DNA of 64,000 bases, from contig CAYWXV010000001.1 of assembly GCA_964462535.1 (NCBI GenBank), positions 372,001 to 436,000 of the forward strand, given 5' to 3'. The translations under genes and the position numbers were made by a program. This document shows, piece after piece, positions 34,503 through 43,993 of the stretch; the first letter of the stretch is position 1; each line of letters begins with the position of its first letter. The notes beneath the pieces were generated by a model, which did no database searches, was not told the DNA's origin, and worked only from the letters and a program-made list of their open reading frames with translations. The stretch is from CAYWXV01 sp964462535 (GTDB lineage: Bacteria; Bacteroidota; Ignavibacteria; OLB7).

Positions 34503-35846
34503 CTACTGTCCCAGCTCGTACTTCAGTTCGTAGACGACCTGTCGGTAGTTGAAGACGGCGTTGATTTGATTGATCTGCGCGGTGAGATACTGGGAGTTGG
34601 CAAGGATGTAATCGGCTTCAGTCCCGGCGCCCAGACGGTAGCGCTCATCCGACGAGAACCTATTCTGTCGTGCGGCTGCAAGTGCCTTTCCGGCGGCACG
34701 AATCTGCCGCTCGGCTCCGTCAAGGCGGGCGAGGACGTTGCGGAGACGACTCCGAACGTCAGCAACTTTGGCCTGGTATTCTACCTCGGCCTGGAGCTTG
34801 CGCGCCTGGGCAAGTTCAACCTGCTCGCTCGTACGAAACCCGTCGAACGGGGAGTATCTGAGATCGAGTGAGAGTGCCGCGTTTCCGCTCGGGTCCCGGC
34901 CCGCCGACCGACTCCAATCATACCCCAGAGATGTCGATACCGTCGGCCAGAAGCCTGAGCGCGATGCTTCGATCGAGGCGTCCGCGGCCTCGATATCGAG
35001 ACGAAGGGCAGCCAGGTCGCGACGTGTGTCACGCTGGCTGTTAAGCATCTGCTCCAGGGTCCCAAACCGCGCCCGCGTTGAAGCCATCTCGGCATCGTCG
35101 ATCGCATCCGCCAGCCCCACCGCGGAGAGTTGCACATCTGCCCCAGGGTCGGCGTTCATGATCACACTGAGGTTATTCCGCGCAACCAGAGCATCGGTCA
35201 GGGACTGCTCCAGCTCAAGCTCGCGGTTGGCAACCTCGGCTTCCTGGGAGTAGACCTGCGACTCCAGCCCAGTTCCTACCTCAACCATTCCCTTGATCCT
35301 CTCCAACCTGTCGCGCGCGACCTCCAGATCAGATCGGCGGACATCGACGATTTGCTGGCTGCGCAGTGCCGTCAGGTATGCCTGTCGCGCGTTGAATTCG
35401 ATTTGCGAGCGGGTGTGTGCGAGTGATTCGACCGCGGAGTTGTAGCCATGGCGTGCCGCCCCATAAGAGGCCGAGTTGCCGAAACCGTCGAACAGCACGA
35501 GACTGGTGGAGGCTGAGGCGCTAACGACGTTGTCGGGGCGGTTGGTTGAAATGGGGACACCTCCGATCACAACCGTTTCTCCCGCGGTCAACTGCTTTGT
35601 GTATCCCCCTGAAACCGAGACTGTGGGGAGGAACGTGCCGAAAGCCCCGGTGACGCGGGCCTCCGATGTCTCGACGCTTGACCGGGCGAGAGCGATTTGA
35701 AGATTTCGTTCGAGCGCAATCTGTACCGCCTGCTCAATTGTGAGCTGCTGCGGTGGGTCTCCAGGTCGTTGCGCTAATGCGACCGTGGAAATCGCACAGA
35801 ACAACAGCCAGAACGTGCTTCGTTTCTTGATACTTCTTGCGTTCAT
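34503..35846 (-). CDS. TolC-family outer-membrane efflux protein
   Basis: A 447-residue outer-membrane channel. The signal peptide is MNARSIKKRSTFWLLFCAISTVALAQ (20-residue pieces shown in part). Two OEP repeats follow, with LTIEQAVQIALERNLQIALA opening the first and a second helical pair around residues 260-440. TolC trimers make the tunnel used by the MacA/MacB-type pump whose other parts lie directly downstream. It is the first gene of the operon with an 81-base gap to the adaptor gene. Confidence 0.9.
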   Translation of the reverse strand: MNARSIKKRSTFWLLFCAISTVALAQRPGDPPQQLTIEQAVQIALERNLQIALARSSVETSEARVTGAFGTFLPTVSVSGGYTKQLTAGETVVIGGVPISTNRPDNVVSASASTSLVLFDGFGNSASYGAARHGYNSAVESLAHTRSQIEFNARQAYLTALRSQQIVDVRRSDLEVARDRLERIKGMVEVGTGLESQVYSQEAEVANRELELEQSLTDALVARNNLSVIMNADPGADVQLSAVGLADAIDDAEMASTRARFGTLEQMLNSQRDTRRDLAALRLDIEAADASIEASRSGFWPTVSTSLGYDWSRSAGRDPSGNAALSLDLRYSPFDGFRTSEQVELAQARKLQAEVEYQAKVADVRSRLRNVLARLDGAERQIRAAGKALAAARQNRFSSDERYRLGAGTEADYILANSQYLTAQINQINAVFNYRQVVYELKYELGQ

Positions 35847-35946
35847 GGTGGCCCGGCTACGACGGTGTTTGATTCAGGTTGCGAAGTGGGTGATTGGTCG
35901 ACGCTTCGGTGCAGAATGAATGAACAATGATACTCCCCAAAACAAC

Positions 35947-35991
35947 ACGAACCGACTTCGTCACATATCGATGCGATCGAAGTCGGTTCGT
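35947..35991 (-). terminator. Terminator of the E1 dehydrogenase gene
   Basis: A perfect 14-bp stem (ACGAACCGACTTCG / CGAAGTCGGTTCGT) with a 17-base loop, followed on the minus strand by GTTGTTTT. It lies about 50 bases after the E1 stop and insulates it from tolC. Confidence 0.85.
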
Positions 35992-36043
35992 TTGAAGCCG
36001 CATGGCCGGATCGATGCAAACAGATACGGTCCGGAAGGCGATA

Positions 36044-38209
36044 TCAGAATGTGATGACCTTCTTCACAGCCCCCACTACATCGTCTGCGTTCAACAGAAT
36101 AGCCAGCTCAAGTATCCTCGAGAATCCAACGGGAACAGGCTTGCTTCCAATCTGGACGATTGGCGCGTCGAGATTCTGAAATGCGTTATCCATGATCACT
36201 CTCACGATATCGCCTCCCACGCCCCCCAGCACACGGTCCTCGTGGGCAACCACAACTCGAGAGCACTTCCGCGCCACCGCGACGATGGCCTCCTCATCCA
36301 TTGGTTTGATCGTCCTCAGGTCAAGAATCTCGACCTCGATTCCCTCGCTGGCCAGTCGCTCGGCTGCCTCCATCGATATGTGCACAGCGTTGCCATAGGT
36401 AATGATGCCAACGTCAGATCCCGAGCGTCGCGTTCGTGCCACGCCAAAGGGCACTTCGTATCCAGCTGGGACGAAGGCTTTGGCATGACCGTGATTGTAG
36501 AGGAACTTGGGCTCGAGGTAGACAGACATCCCTCTTGATCTAAGACAGGTCCGAAGGAGGCCGGCGGCATCATCGGCGAACGCAGGATAAACAATTCGCA
36601 TACCGGGCAATGTCTGCAGGGCACCTTCGATGTTCTGCGAATGATAAAGGCCACCTGTAATGTACCCGCCGGATGCAATGCGGATGGTGACGTTGGGTGA
36701 GAACTGCCCTCGCGTTCGCCAATACTCGTGCCCCATCTCCACACACTGTTCCATGCCCGGCCAGAAATAGTCCGCGAATTCAGCCCCCTCAACAAGGACC
36801 CGGATATCGTCATTGAATCTCGAGAATCCGTTCGCGCTTCCGACGATGTAGTCCTCGGCAATCGGAGCGTTATGCACACGATCAAAACCGAATTCCTGCT
36901 GCATTCCCTTCGAGACGTTGAAGACGCCCCCCTTCTCCTTCGTGGCAACATCCTGTCCCCACATGAAGGTGTCAGGATTGTGACGGAACTCCTCCTTCAT
37001 CGTCGTGTTTAACGCCTGCAGCAGGGTCAGCTCCTCCCCTTCAGAAGAGGTCCGCTCCACAGCCGGATACGGGTCCGGGATCAAGTACTCGCTCCATGAC
37101 TCCGGAGATGGATCCGACATGACTTCCGCCTGATCGGCGGCAGCAAAGAGCGCCTCCTTGTTCGCCTTCTCCACTTTGACAAGCTCCGCCTCACTGGAAA
37201 CACCTGCCTCCAGAATGAGCGCCCGCAGCTTCTTCAGCGGATCCTGGGTACGCGCCTGCTCCAGTTCTTCAGCCGAACGATAGAGCTCATGTCGATCCGA
37301 GTTCGAGTGCGAACCTATCCGAACACATTGAGCATGGACCATGGCAGGGCCGTTGCCTGATTGCACCCACGCAACCGCCTCCTGCATGCCACGCCAGGAA
37401 TCGACGACGTCAGTTCCGTCAACCTCGACAATGAACAGGTTCTTGAATCCCGAGAAGTTCCGACTGACAACGGTATTGGCGGTCGCTTCTTCTATCGGAA
37501 CGCTGATCCCATACCCGTTGTTCTGAATAACGAAGATGACGGGATACTTCCCGGTGGTGGCGCCGTTCACCGCCTCGTAAAAGAACCCCTCGGAACAAGC
37601 CGACTCGCCCCCTGAGTAGTACGAAATCGCGTCGGCCTTGTAGTACTTGATGGCCTTCGCCAGACCAACCGCATGGAGCGAATGATTACCGGTAGCGCTG
37701 CTAACATTCTGGATATGAATGGAGGGCTTGGCGAAGTGGTTTGACATGTGCCTCCCGCCACCCGCCACGTCCGCATCCTTTGACAGGCCGTTGAGAATAA
37801 TCTCCAGCGGAGTAAGCCCGGCCGCGAGCGACGTCAAGAGGTCGCGATAGTACGGAAAGAGATAGTCAACGCTCTGGCGAAACGAGAGCCCAAGAGCAAG
37901 CTGAATTCCTTCGTGCCCGGCGCATGGCGCGTGATAGCTCCACCCCTTTGCCTGCTTGAGGTAGTTGGCCGCCTTCTCATCCAGGATTCGACCAAGGTGC
38001 ATGATCCGGTACCACTCGCGAAGCGTAGCGTCATCCGGGCGCCCAGACTTGGACTCCTTCATCGCACCTGCACCGTTCGTACTGGTTGCACCTGATTCAA
38101 CGTGGAGTCTCGATTCCGCGACTCGCGATGCTCCTTCATTTCCGGCCCCACGCCGCGGGGCTCTTGTCGGTTGTCCGGTGCGCTTCCCTTTCGATGGACT
38201 ACTGGCCAT
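36044..38209 (-). CDS. Fused alpha/beta E1 component of a 2-oxoacid dehydrogenase (branched-chain type likely)
   Basis: E1 decarboxylates a 2-oxo acid with thiamine diphosphate and passes the acyl group to lipoyl-E2. The alpha half (about 70-370) has the TPP-binding stretch YYSGGESACSEGFFYEAVNG and later NNGYGISVPIEEAT. The beta half (about 395-721) has FMWGQDVATKEKGGVFNV and ends ILLNADDVVGAVKKVITF. Fused E1 proteins of this size are common in Bacteroidota and usually assigned to 2-oxoisovalerate dehydrogenase. A frame to 38281 adds 24 residues, but the start MASSPSKGKRTG at 38209 is preferred. No E2 or E3 gene lies nearby. The liv importer and ETF in the same window fit branched-chain amino acid breakdown. 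Confidence 0.9.
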   Translation of the reverse strand: MASSPSKGKRTGQPTRAPRRGAGNEGASRVAESRLHVESGATSTNGAGAMKESKSGRPDDATLREWYRIMHLGRILDEKAANYLKQAKGWSYHAPCAGHEGIQLALGLSFRQSVDYLFPYYRDLLTSLAAGLTPLEIILNGLSKDADVAGGGRHMSNHFAKPSIHIQNVSSATGNHSLHAVGLAKAIKYYKADAISYYSGGESACSEGFFYEAVNGATTGKYPVIFVIQNNGYGISVPIEEATANTVVSRNFSGFKNLFIVEVDGTDVVDSWRGMQEAVAWVQSGNGPAMVHAQCVRIGSHSNSDRHELYRSAEELEQARTQDPLKKLRALILEAGVSSEAELVKVEKANKEALFAAADQAEVMSDPSPESWSEYLIPDPYPAVERTSSEGEELTLLQALNTTMKEEFRHNPDTFMWGQDVATKEKGGVFNVSKGMQQEFGFDRVHNAPIAEDYIVGSANGFSRFNDDIRVLVEGAEFADYFWPGMEQCVEMGHEYWRTRGQFSPNVTIRIASGGYITGGLYHSQNIEGALQTLPGMRIVYPAFADDAAGLLRTCLRSRGMSVYLEPKFLYNHGHAKAFVPAGYEVPFGVARTRRSGSDVGIITYGNAVHISMEAAERLASEGIEVEILDLRTIKPMDEEAIVAVARKCSRVVVAHEDRVLGGVGGDIVRVIMDNAFQNLDAPIVQIGSKPVPVGFSRILELAILLNADDVVGAVKKVITF

Positions 38210-38257
38210 AGGTATATTCTTGATCGATCTTTCCTGGTTGTTCCTTGCGAAGGAGGC

Positions 38258-38265
38258 CCAATATA
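38258..38265 (-). promoter_or_regulatory. -7 element of the E1 dehydrogenase gene
   Basis: TATATTGG on the minus strand inside AGGGCTATATTGGGC, identical over 15 bases to the ssb promoter region. The spacer to a TTG is not standard. Leader of about 45 bases to the ATG at 38209. Confidence 0.45.
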
Positions 38266-38310
38266 GCCCTCGCACATCCAACCTGCCACGTTCACTCAGT
38301 AACGGCCCGC

Positions 38311-40395
38311 ATGACGTCTCGCCTTCTTGGGCTCATCATTGTCGTCGCCACGGTGGCGTCCTCGTCATCGATGCTGCGCGCACAGGACTCAACTCGTTAC
38401 TATCGCGTATTCTTCCACGACAAGGGTGTTCCTGAACGATTTATTACGCAAGGAGACAGTCTGTTCCAGAGCGCGCGCCGCATGATCGGCGATCGAGCGT
38501 TTGCAAGGAGATCCAGAACGCTTCCTCCCAACGCTCTCCTGTCAACGGACGACCTCCCGGTCCCCCCTTCGTACCTCGACGACATCACCCGATCTGGCGG
38601 TGTCGTGTTGCGAACGTCACGGTGGATGAACTCGGCAATGATTATTGCGGACACACCAGCATACACGAGAATACTCCAACTCCCGTTTGTCGATTCCGTG
38701 GTGGCCGTCCGGGCCAGACGCCGCTCTGCGGAACCAATCATGAAGCAGAGCTCAGGATCAGAGCGCCAGACAAGCGATTCGCTTACGATGCTTGGTCTAT
38801 GTATCTCGGAGCGAATGGGCGAGGCCGCAACGCAGAATCGGTCGATTGGCCTTGATGAAACGCTTCGGTTGGGATTTGCAGGCGACGGTGTGCTCGTGGG
38901 CATTCTGGACGCTGGATTTGATTGGAGGAATCACGATGCTCTTCGAAGCAGTCGAGTAGTTGCCGAGCGTGATTTCGTGTTCAACGACGACAGCACGTTT
39001 GATCAGGGAACCGAGGATGGCGCCGAGTCCCATGGCACACAGGTGATGAGCCTGATCGCGGGCGGACTGGATGGATCGTTTGTTGGTGGCGCACCTCACG
39101 CGACCTTCGTTCTCGCGAAAACAGAAGACATCCGGTCGGAGAAGCACATCGAGGAAGACAACTTTGTTGCCGCGCTCGAATGGATGGAGAGTCTCGGTGT
39201 GGACGTGACCAACACATCGCTCTCGTACACAACGTTTGATAGCCCTGAGCAACCGCATGAATACGCCGAGCTGAACGGCCATACTGCGTTTGCTTCGCGG
39301 GCCGTGAACAAAGCAGTGCGCCTCGGTATGATTTGCGTCCTGGCGGCTGGTAATGACGGCGCCAAGGCGTATCGATACGTCGGCGTTCCGGCGGAGGCAG
39401 ACTCGGCGATCGCCGCAGCTGCGGTCGATTCAAACGGCATCATCGCACGCTTCAGCAGTCGCGGCATTCCCAACTTCGGACGATTGAAGCCAGATCTGGC
39501 AGCCATGGGTGTAGCTAACCGCGCCGCCAATCACCGGGTTCCAAACGAGTATGTTGGCGGACAGGGGACGTCATATGCCTCACCCCTTGTGACGGCTGGG
39601 GTGGCGGTACTCCTCTCGGCCCGACCAGATCTCCGGCCGTGGGAGGTGCGGCAGATTCTGTATGCAACGGCCAGCCACGCAGCCGCCCCGGACACAGCAT
39701 ATGGACATGGAATCGTCAGCCTCCCACGCGCGCTCGACATGTTGTCGGAGTCACGTCCAATCGTCGGCGTTCCCAGGATACGGACCACATCAACTGCCCT
39801 TTCCGTCTACGCCTTCGTTCAGTATCGCGGCAACGATCCGGCGGCAGCGGGGTCAAAGCTCATTCTGCGAGTCAGTCCACAACGGGGCGTACCCGTCGAC
39901 GTCACGGGGGACGTGACCCTGAACGGGATCGCCCATTGGCAGGTGCCAGCGTCCGGATTTCCGCAAGCGTTACAGGCAGGTGATACGGTGGACATACAGG
40001 TTCTGTGGGGAATTGATGGCAGCATCCTCCGTCGATCCGCCGTTCCGGTTGACATGGTCGGTGAGAATCTGACCGGCCCCGCCTGGGATGCACTGCGAAG
40101 CACACTCTGCTATGTCATCACCGCCCAGCCAACCGACATTCTTGGCGCCACTCCGAATCCCTTTATTGGAACAACCAGCATCGCGTTCCAGACGGACACC
40201 CGCGGCACCGTGCTGCTAGTGGTCTACTCAACAACGGGCGAGGAAGTCGCGCGACTAATTGACGATGGCGATTTTCCTGCCGGGGCACACGTCATCGATA
40301 TGCAGTCAGCTGGACTTGCAGCTGGGCCTTACTTCTACGCCATCATTCATGATAATCACATCAAAACGGGCAAGGTCATTGTTCTCGGAAACTGA
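38311..40395 (+). CDS. Subtilisin-family (S8) protease with T9SS type-A sorting domain
   Basis: A secreted serine protease of 694 residues. The ATG at 38311 gives a signal peptide ending around MLRAQ; a longer frame to 38245 would add 22 residues and overlap the E1 promoter. The catalytic triad is intact: D200 (LVGILDAGFD), H241 (ESHGTQVMSL) and S421 (GTSYASPLVTAG), with the oxyanion Asn348 (LAAGNDG). An N-terminal propeptide-like region precedes the catalytic core. The C-terminal end (ATPNPFIGTTSIAF to GKVIVLGN) is a T9SS type-A sorting domain. It is exported across the outer membrane. Confidence 0.95.
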   Translation: MTSRLLGLIIVVATVASSSSMLRAQDSTRYYRVFFHDKGVPERFITQGDSLFQSARRMIGDRAFARRSRTLPPNALLSTDDLPVPPSYLDDITRSGGVVLRTSRWMNSAMIIADTPAYTRILQLPFVDSVVAVRARRRSAEPIMKQSSGSERQTSDSLTMLGLCISERMGEAATQNRSIGLDETLRLGFAGDGVLVGILDAGFDWRNHDALRSSRVVAERDFVFNDDSTFDQGTEDGAESHGTQVMSLIAGGLDGSFVGGAPHATFVLAKTEDIRSEKHIEEDNFVAALEWMESLGVDVTNTSLSYTTFDSPEQPHEYAELNGHTAFASRAVNKAVRLGMICVLAAGNDGAKAYRYVGVPAEADSAIAAAAVDSNGIIARFSSRGIPNFGRLKPDLAAMGVANRAANHRVPNEYVGGQGTSYASPLVTAGVAVLLSARPDLRPWEVRQILYATASHAAAPDTAYGHGIVSLPRALDMLSESRPIVGVPRIRTTSTALSVYAFVQYRGNDPAAAGSKLILRVSPQRGVPVDVTGDVTLNGIAHWQVPASGFPQALQAGDTVDIQVLWGIDGSILRRSAVPVDMVGENLTGPAWDALRSTLCYVITAQPTDILGATPNPFIGTTSIAFQTDTRGTVLLVVYSTTGEEVARLIDDGDFPAGAHVIDMQSAGLAAGPYFYAIIHDNHIKTGKVIVLGN

Positions 40396-40461
40396 ACGCT
40401 CCAAGCGACGCGCAGAACCTGATCCGAAGACGGACTCGCGTCACGTGGTGGACATACGACT

Positions 40462-42306
40462 ATGATGCGACCCAGAGGGGCTGCTGACAACGCGCCAGTA
40501 GCTCGATTCACGCTATCCCGCGAATCGCTTTCCGGAGCACGATTCCTGTTGGGATTCCTTGCACCCTACAAGTGGCGCTTCACGCTCGCGATACTCGCGT
40601 TGCTGGGATCATCACTCGCGGGATTGGCCTTCCCTGCAATGACAGGGATGATGATTGACGCCGCTACGCACAGGCATGAGTCGATCTTCGGTGGCCTGGG
40701 TGGGGTCACGCTCGTCTTTCTGGGCATCCTGGGCGCACAGGCCCTGCTCGGGTTCCTCCGTGTCTACCTGAGTACAATGGTCGCGGAGCGCGTCATTGCC
40801 GACATCCGTTTGCGGCTGTACGCCCGGCTGCTGAAGATGTCCATGACCTTCTTCCACACGCATCGAGTTGGTGAGTTGACGAGCCGGCTGGGGTCGGACG
40901 TGGCGCAGGTCCAGTTCATGATTACGACGGCGCTCGCCGAGTTAATGCGCCAGACAATTCTCCTGATCGGTGGCATTGCGCTGGTCACGTGGATCTCACC
41001 GCGACTAACGCTGGTCGTGGCTGTGGCAATCCCAATTGTGGTGGTTGTCGCCGTACTCTTTGGTCGACTCTTGCGCAAGGCCGGACGGAAGATTCAGGAC
41101 CTCTACGCCAACCTCAATACTGTGGCGGAGGAGACATTCCAGGGCATCGCCGCAGTCAAGGCGTTTACGGCGGAACGCCAGGAAACAGAGCGATACGGAA
41201 GCACGATTCGGTCAATTATTGCCCTCTCTGTTCGAATGGCCGCCGCCAGGGGTGGGTTCGCCGCCTTTATATCGTTCGTCCTGTTCGGTGGCGTCGTGGG
41301 CATTGTCTGGTACGGCGGCCGCATGGTGGTTGATGGCGCGCTCTCGATCGGTGAGTTGACGTCCTTTGTACTCTACGCTCTCTTCGTCGGAGCAGCTATG
41401 GGGAGCTTTGCGGATCTCTACGGTTCGTTTCAAGGAGCGCTTGGAGCAAGTGAACGAATCCGCGCACTCTTCAACGACGAGACAGAGCGCCTTGACGAGC
41501 AAGGGGACGAGATTACTCACGGAACGATCGCGTACCGCGACGTCTCGTTCGCGTATCCAACCCGGCCCGATACGCAGGTCGTCGACGGAGTGTCGTTCCA
41601 CGTGGATGCTGGGCGGAGCATCGCACTGGTGGGACCGTCAGGGTCAGGCAAGTCGACCGTCGCCTCGCTGCTAATGCGATTTCATGAACCGACGTCGGGG
41701 ACCATCCTTGTGGACGGGATGAATGCGTCGGACTATCGGCTGGAATCGTACCGCAAGGGAATTGCAATCGTCCCGCAGGACGTCTTTCTGTTCGGTGGGA
41801 GCATCGAGGAGAACATCCGCTATGGGAAACCAGGTGCGTCCGAGGGCGATGTGGTGGCCGCTGCCGAAATGGCGAACGCACTGGAGTTCATCAACAGACT
41901 TCCAGACGGTTTCGGGACTATCGTCGGCGAGCGTGGAGTGCAACTGTCGGGGGGACAACGACAGAGAATTGCAATAGCGCGTGCGATCCTGAAGGATCCC
42001 AGGGTTCTGATTCTGGACGAGGCAACGAGTTCGTTGGATTCCGAGTCGGAGCGACTGGTTCAGCAGGCACTTGACAGAGCGGCAACGGGCCGAACCACGA
42101 TCATCATTGCTCACAGGCTTAGCACTGTGCGCAATGCTGACACCATTGTGGTGATGCGAAGCGGGCGTGTAATCGAACGTGGTGCGTATCGGGAGTTGAT
42201 TGAGGCTGGAGGGGTCTTCGCCCGGCTCGTTGCCCTACAGACCGATGACAACGGGGACGACCTGGATACCACGGTACTCGAGGACAGGTCTGGCGCGACA
42301 GGATGA
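40462..42306 (+). CDS. ABC exporter (MsbA/BmrA-type, fused permease-ATPase)
   Basis: A 614-residue half-transporter. The membrane domain (about 30-340) has six helices, with FLGILGAQALLGFLRVYLST and RMAAARGGFAAFISFVLFGG. The ATPase has Walker A GPSGSGKSTVAS, the signature LSGGQRQRIAIARAI, Walker B LILDEATSSLDSES and the switch His in IIIAHRLSTVRNAD. It is typical of lipid, peptide or multidrug exporters; the substrate is unknown. It sits directly before tRNA-Ser with no evident operon partner. Confidence 0.9.
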   Translation: MMRPRGAADNAPVARFTLSRESLSGARFLLGFLAPYKWRFTLAILALLGSSLAGLAFPAMTGMMIDAATHRHESIFGGLGGVTLVFLGILGAQALLGFLRVYLSTMVAERVIADIRLRLYARLLKMSMTFFHTHRVGELTSRLGSDVAQVQFMITTALAELMRQTILLIGGIALVTWISPRLTLVVAVAIPIVVVVAVLFGRLLRKAGRKIQDLYANLNTVAEETFQGIAAVKAFTAERQETERYGSTIRSIIALSVRMAAARGGFAAFISFVLFGGVVGIVWYGGRMVVDGALSIGELTSFVLYALFVGAAMGSFADLYGSFQGALGASERIRALFNDETERLDEQGDEITHGTIAYRDVSFAYPTRPDTQVVDGVSFHVDAGRSIALVGPSGSGKSTVASLLMRFHEPTSGTILVDGMNASDYRLESYRKGIAIVPQDVFLFGGSIEENIRYGKPGASEGDVVAAAEMANALEFINRLPDGFGTIVGERGVQLSGGQRQRIAIARAILKDPRVLILDEATSSLDSESERLVQQALDRAATGRTTIIIAHRLSTVRNADTIVVMRSGRVIERGAYRELIEAGGVFARLVALQTDDNGDDLDTTVLEDRSGATG

Positions 42307-42330
42307 CGTTGGGTCTTGTTTGATGGGCTT

Positions 42331-42361
42331 TTGCCGTGCGACGGTTCCGGGGTTATATTGA
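42331..42361 (+). promoter_or_regulatory. Promoter of tRNA-Ser
   Basis: TTG at 42331, a 20-base spacer and TATATTGA at 42354, followed 15 bases later by the tRNA. The position is consistent with a start site close to the mature 5' end. Confidence 0.6.
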
Positions 42362-42376
42362 ACCACTCAAGCGCTT

Positions 42377-42458
42377 GGAGGGCTCGCATAATGGTATTGC
42401 AGCGGTCTTGAAAACCGCCGGGCGCAAGCCTGTGGGGGTTCGAGTCCCTCGCCCTCCG
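42377..42458 (+). tRNA. tRNA-Ser (anticodon UGA)
   Basis: Cloverleaf read from sequence: acceptor GGAGGGC with GCCCTCC and discriminator G; D arm with conserved GG at 42393; anticodon stem GCGGT/ACCGC with loop CTTGAAA, anticodon TGA at 42409-42411; a class II variable arm of 15 bases (GGGC/GCCT); T arm with loop TTCGAGT. No CCA is encoded. It reads UCA and related serine codons. The gene is followed by the lipoprotein start about 60 bases on. Confidence 0.92.
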
Positions 42459-42521
42459 CTCCTGTTTTCCAAAGATTCCGTCGCGTCAATCCCGACGCCA
42501 GTTCACGCTTACATTCTCCGA

Positions 42522-43130
42522 GTGCCAATTCGCTCCATCGCGGCCGAAGTCGTCTGCAGACTCCGATCCCTCTCGCCCATCCTTCTCCTTTGTGTAGCAC
42601 TTACCGTTTCCGGCTGCCTGACAGCTCAACGGAAGACCATGAGCTACACCATCAACCCCGATGGTTCCGGCACCGGCCGAATCGTCTTCCAGAATCTCAT
42701 GTCGATGGAGGCGGGGGACGGTGATGTTAGCGTGCAGGACTATGGCGAGCTCATCACCTCGTACGTCCAGGGAAACCGGTTCGGAGAGACAAACCCCGGA
42801 CTTGACAGCATCGCCACCAGGCTCTTCGAAAAGGATGGGGCGCTGTTTGGCGAGGTGACCTTCACGTTTACCTCGTACAACGCTGTTGGCCTCTATCGCT
42901 TCAATGGATTGGGCCCCTTCATGTTCCATGTGGGCAGTACGTCGGACGTCACGACTGAACGATTTGAGTCAAGCAACGGCACACTGGGCGGCGACAAAAT
43001 GCCGGTTGTGTTCTGGCCCGATACGACGACCTCCTTCACAGTTGTCGCTAGTATACAGGAGCCCGAACCTGACACGCATTCGCTCCTTCCGCTCTATCGA
43101 CGGTACGGCCTGAAAGGCGCGGACAAATGA
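42522..43130 (+). CDS. Lipoprotein of unknown function
   Basis: A 202-residue protein with a lipoprotein signal: a basic N-terminus, a hydrophobic core (SPILLLCVALTVSGC) and a lipobox ending in VSGC. The GTG at 42522 is chosen because the longer frame would run through the tRNA. The mature part is mostly polar beta-type sequence (SYTINPDGSGTGRIVFQNL) with no family I recognise. It overlaps Nif3 by 4 bases and so is probably co-translated with it. Confidence 0.7.
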   Translation: MPIRSIAAEVVCRLRSLSPILLLCVALTVSGCLTAQRKTMSYTINPDGSGTGRIVFQNLMSMEAGDGDVSVQDYGELITSYVQGNRFGETNPGLDSIATRLFEKDGALFGEVTFTFTSYNAVGLYRFNGLGPFMFHVGSTSDVTTERFESSNGTLGGDKMPVVFWPDTTTSFTVVASIQEPEPDTHSLLPLYRRYGLKGADK

Positions 43131-43936
43131 CGATCAGTTCGTTCATCAGCCTGATTCAGAGCGAGCTACCCCTCCAAATGGCCATGGCGGACGACCCCGT
43201 AGGGACCCAGCTCCTCCCCGACGACCGGCCCGTCTCCCGCGTCGCGGCCGTCTATGAGATCGACGACCATGTTGCGGCTCTAGCCATCCAACGGCAGGTC
43301 GACCTCCTTGTCGTGTTTCACCCGCTCATTTACGAAGGGCTGACGACAATTGGACAGAAGACTCGTGTCGAAAGGGTAGTCGTGGATTTGATCCGGGCTG
43401 GCGTGGCGGTATATGTGGTGCACACCGCATTCGACTCCCACCCGGCCGGGACGAGCTTCCTGCTCGCCTCAGAACTTGGCCTGGAGGGTATTGAGCCGCT
43501 TTTACCTGACGATCGTCATCCAGGATGGGGCATGGGCTCAATGGGATGGCTCGCCGAACCGTTGCCACTGACCGAGGTTGCAGATCTCGTGCGGCGAACA
43601 TGCGGCGCATCAGCCGTCAAGTACTCACGCGGGACGCGATTCCGGGATGACTACGAAGTGCGGCGCATAGCGTGCGTCGGCGGTAGCGGAATGTCATTGT
43701 ACGGTGAGGCCGTCCGACGTGGAGCGCATGCGTTCGTGACCGCGGACGTTCGATACCACGCGTTCCACTCCGCCAACGATGCCATTCCGGTCATCGATCC
43801 TGGGCATGCCGAGTCTGAACGCTTTGTCGTATCGGGTCTCCACGAGTTACTCGCTCGTATCATCCATACTTCGGAGGTCGGCATTGAACTCGTGACAGTC
43901 GAGGCGCACACGAACCCTGTGAATGTGGTCGCGTGA
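43127..43936 (+). CDS. Nif3-like dinuclear metal center protein
   Basis: A 269-residue Nif3/YbgI (DUF34) family protein. Signatures are the N-terminal MADDPVGTQLLPDDRP, VVFHPLIYEGLTTI (metal His in the HP-L motif), VHTAFDSHPAGTS and, near the end, DPGHAESERFVVSGL with the conserved His and Glu. The family forms a toroidal hexamer with a two-metal site; its cellular role is poorly known. It overlaps the lipoprotein gene and lies 57 bases before the zinc-ribbon protein, an association seen in several phyla. Confidence 0.92.
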   Translation: MTISSFISLIQSELPLQMAMADDPVGTQLLPDDRPVSRVAAVYEIDDHVAALAIQRQVDLLVVFHPLIYEGLTTIGQKTRVERVVVDLIRAGVAVYVVHTAFDSHPAGTSFLLASELGLEGIEPLLPDDRHPGWGMGSMGWLAEPLPLTEVADLVRRTCGASAVKYSRGTRFRDDYEVRRIACVGGSGMSLYGEAVRRGAHAFVTADVRYHAFHSANDAIPVIDPGHAESERFVVSGLHELLARIIHTSEVGIELVTVEAHTNPVNVVA

Positions 43937-43993
43937 TAAGCAGTATTTGAAAAAGTAGAATCTAGCCAGCTTACTATTCGGAGGCACAACATC

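Noticed and set aside
36002..36538. Plus-strand frame opposite the E1 dehydrogenase
   Set aside because: Shadow of the E1 gene with His/Arg-rich composition and no family features.
42377..42458. tRNA-Ser as an integration site of a mobile element
   Set aside because: Neither integrase nor a repeat of the tRNA 3' end was seen nearby.
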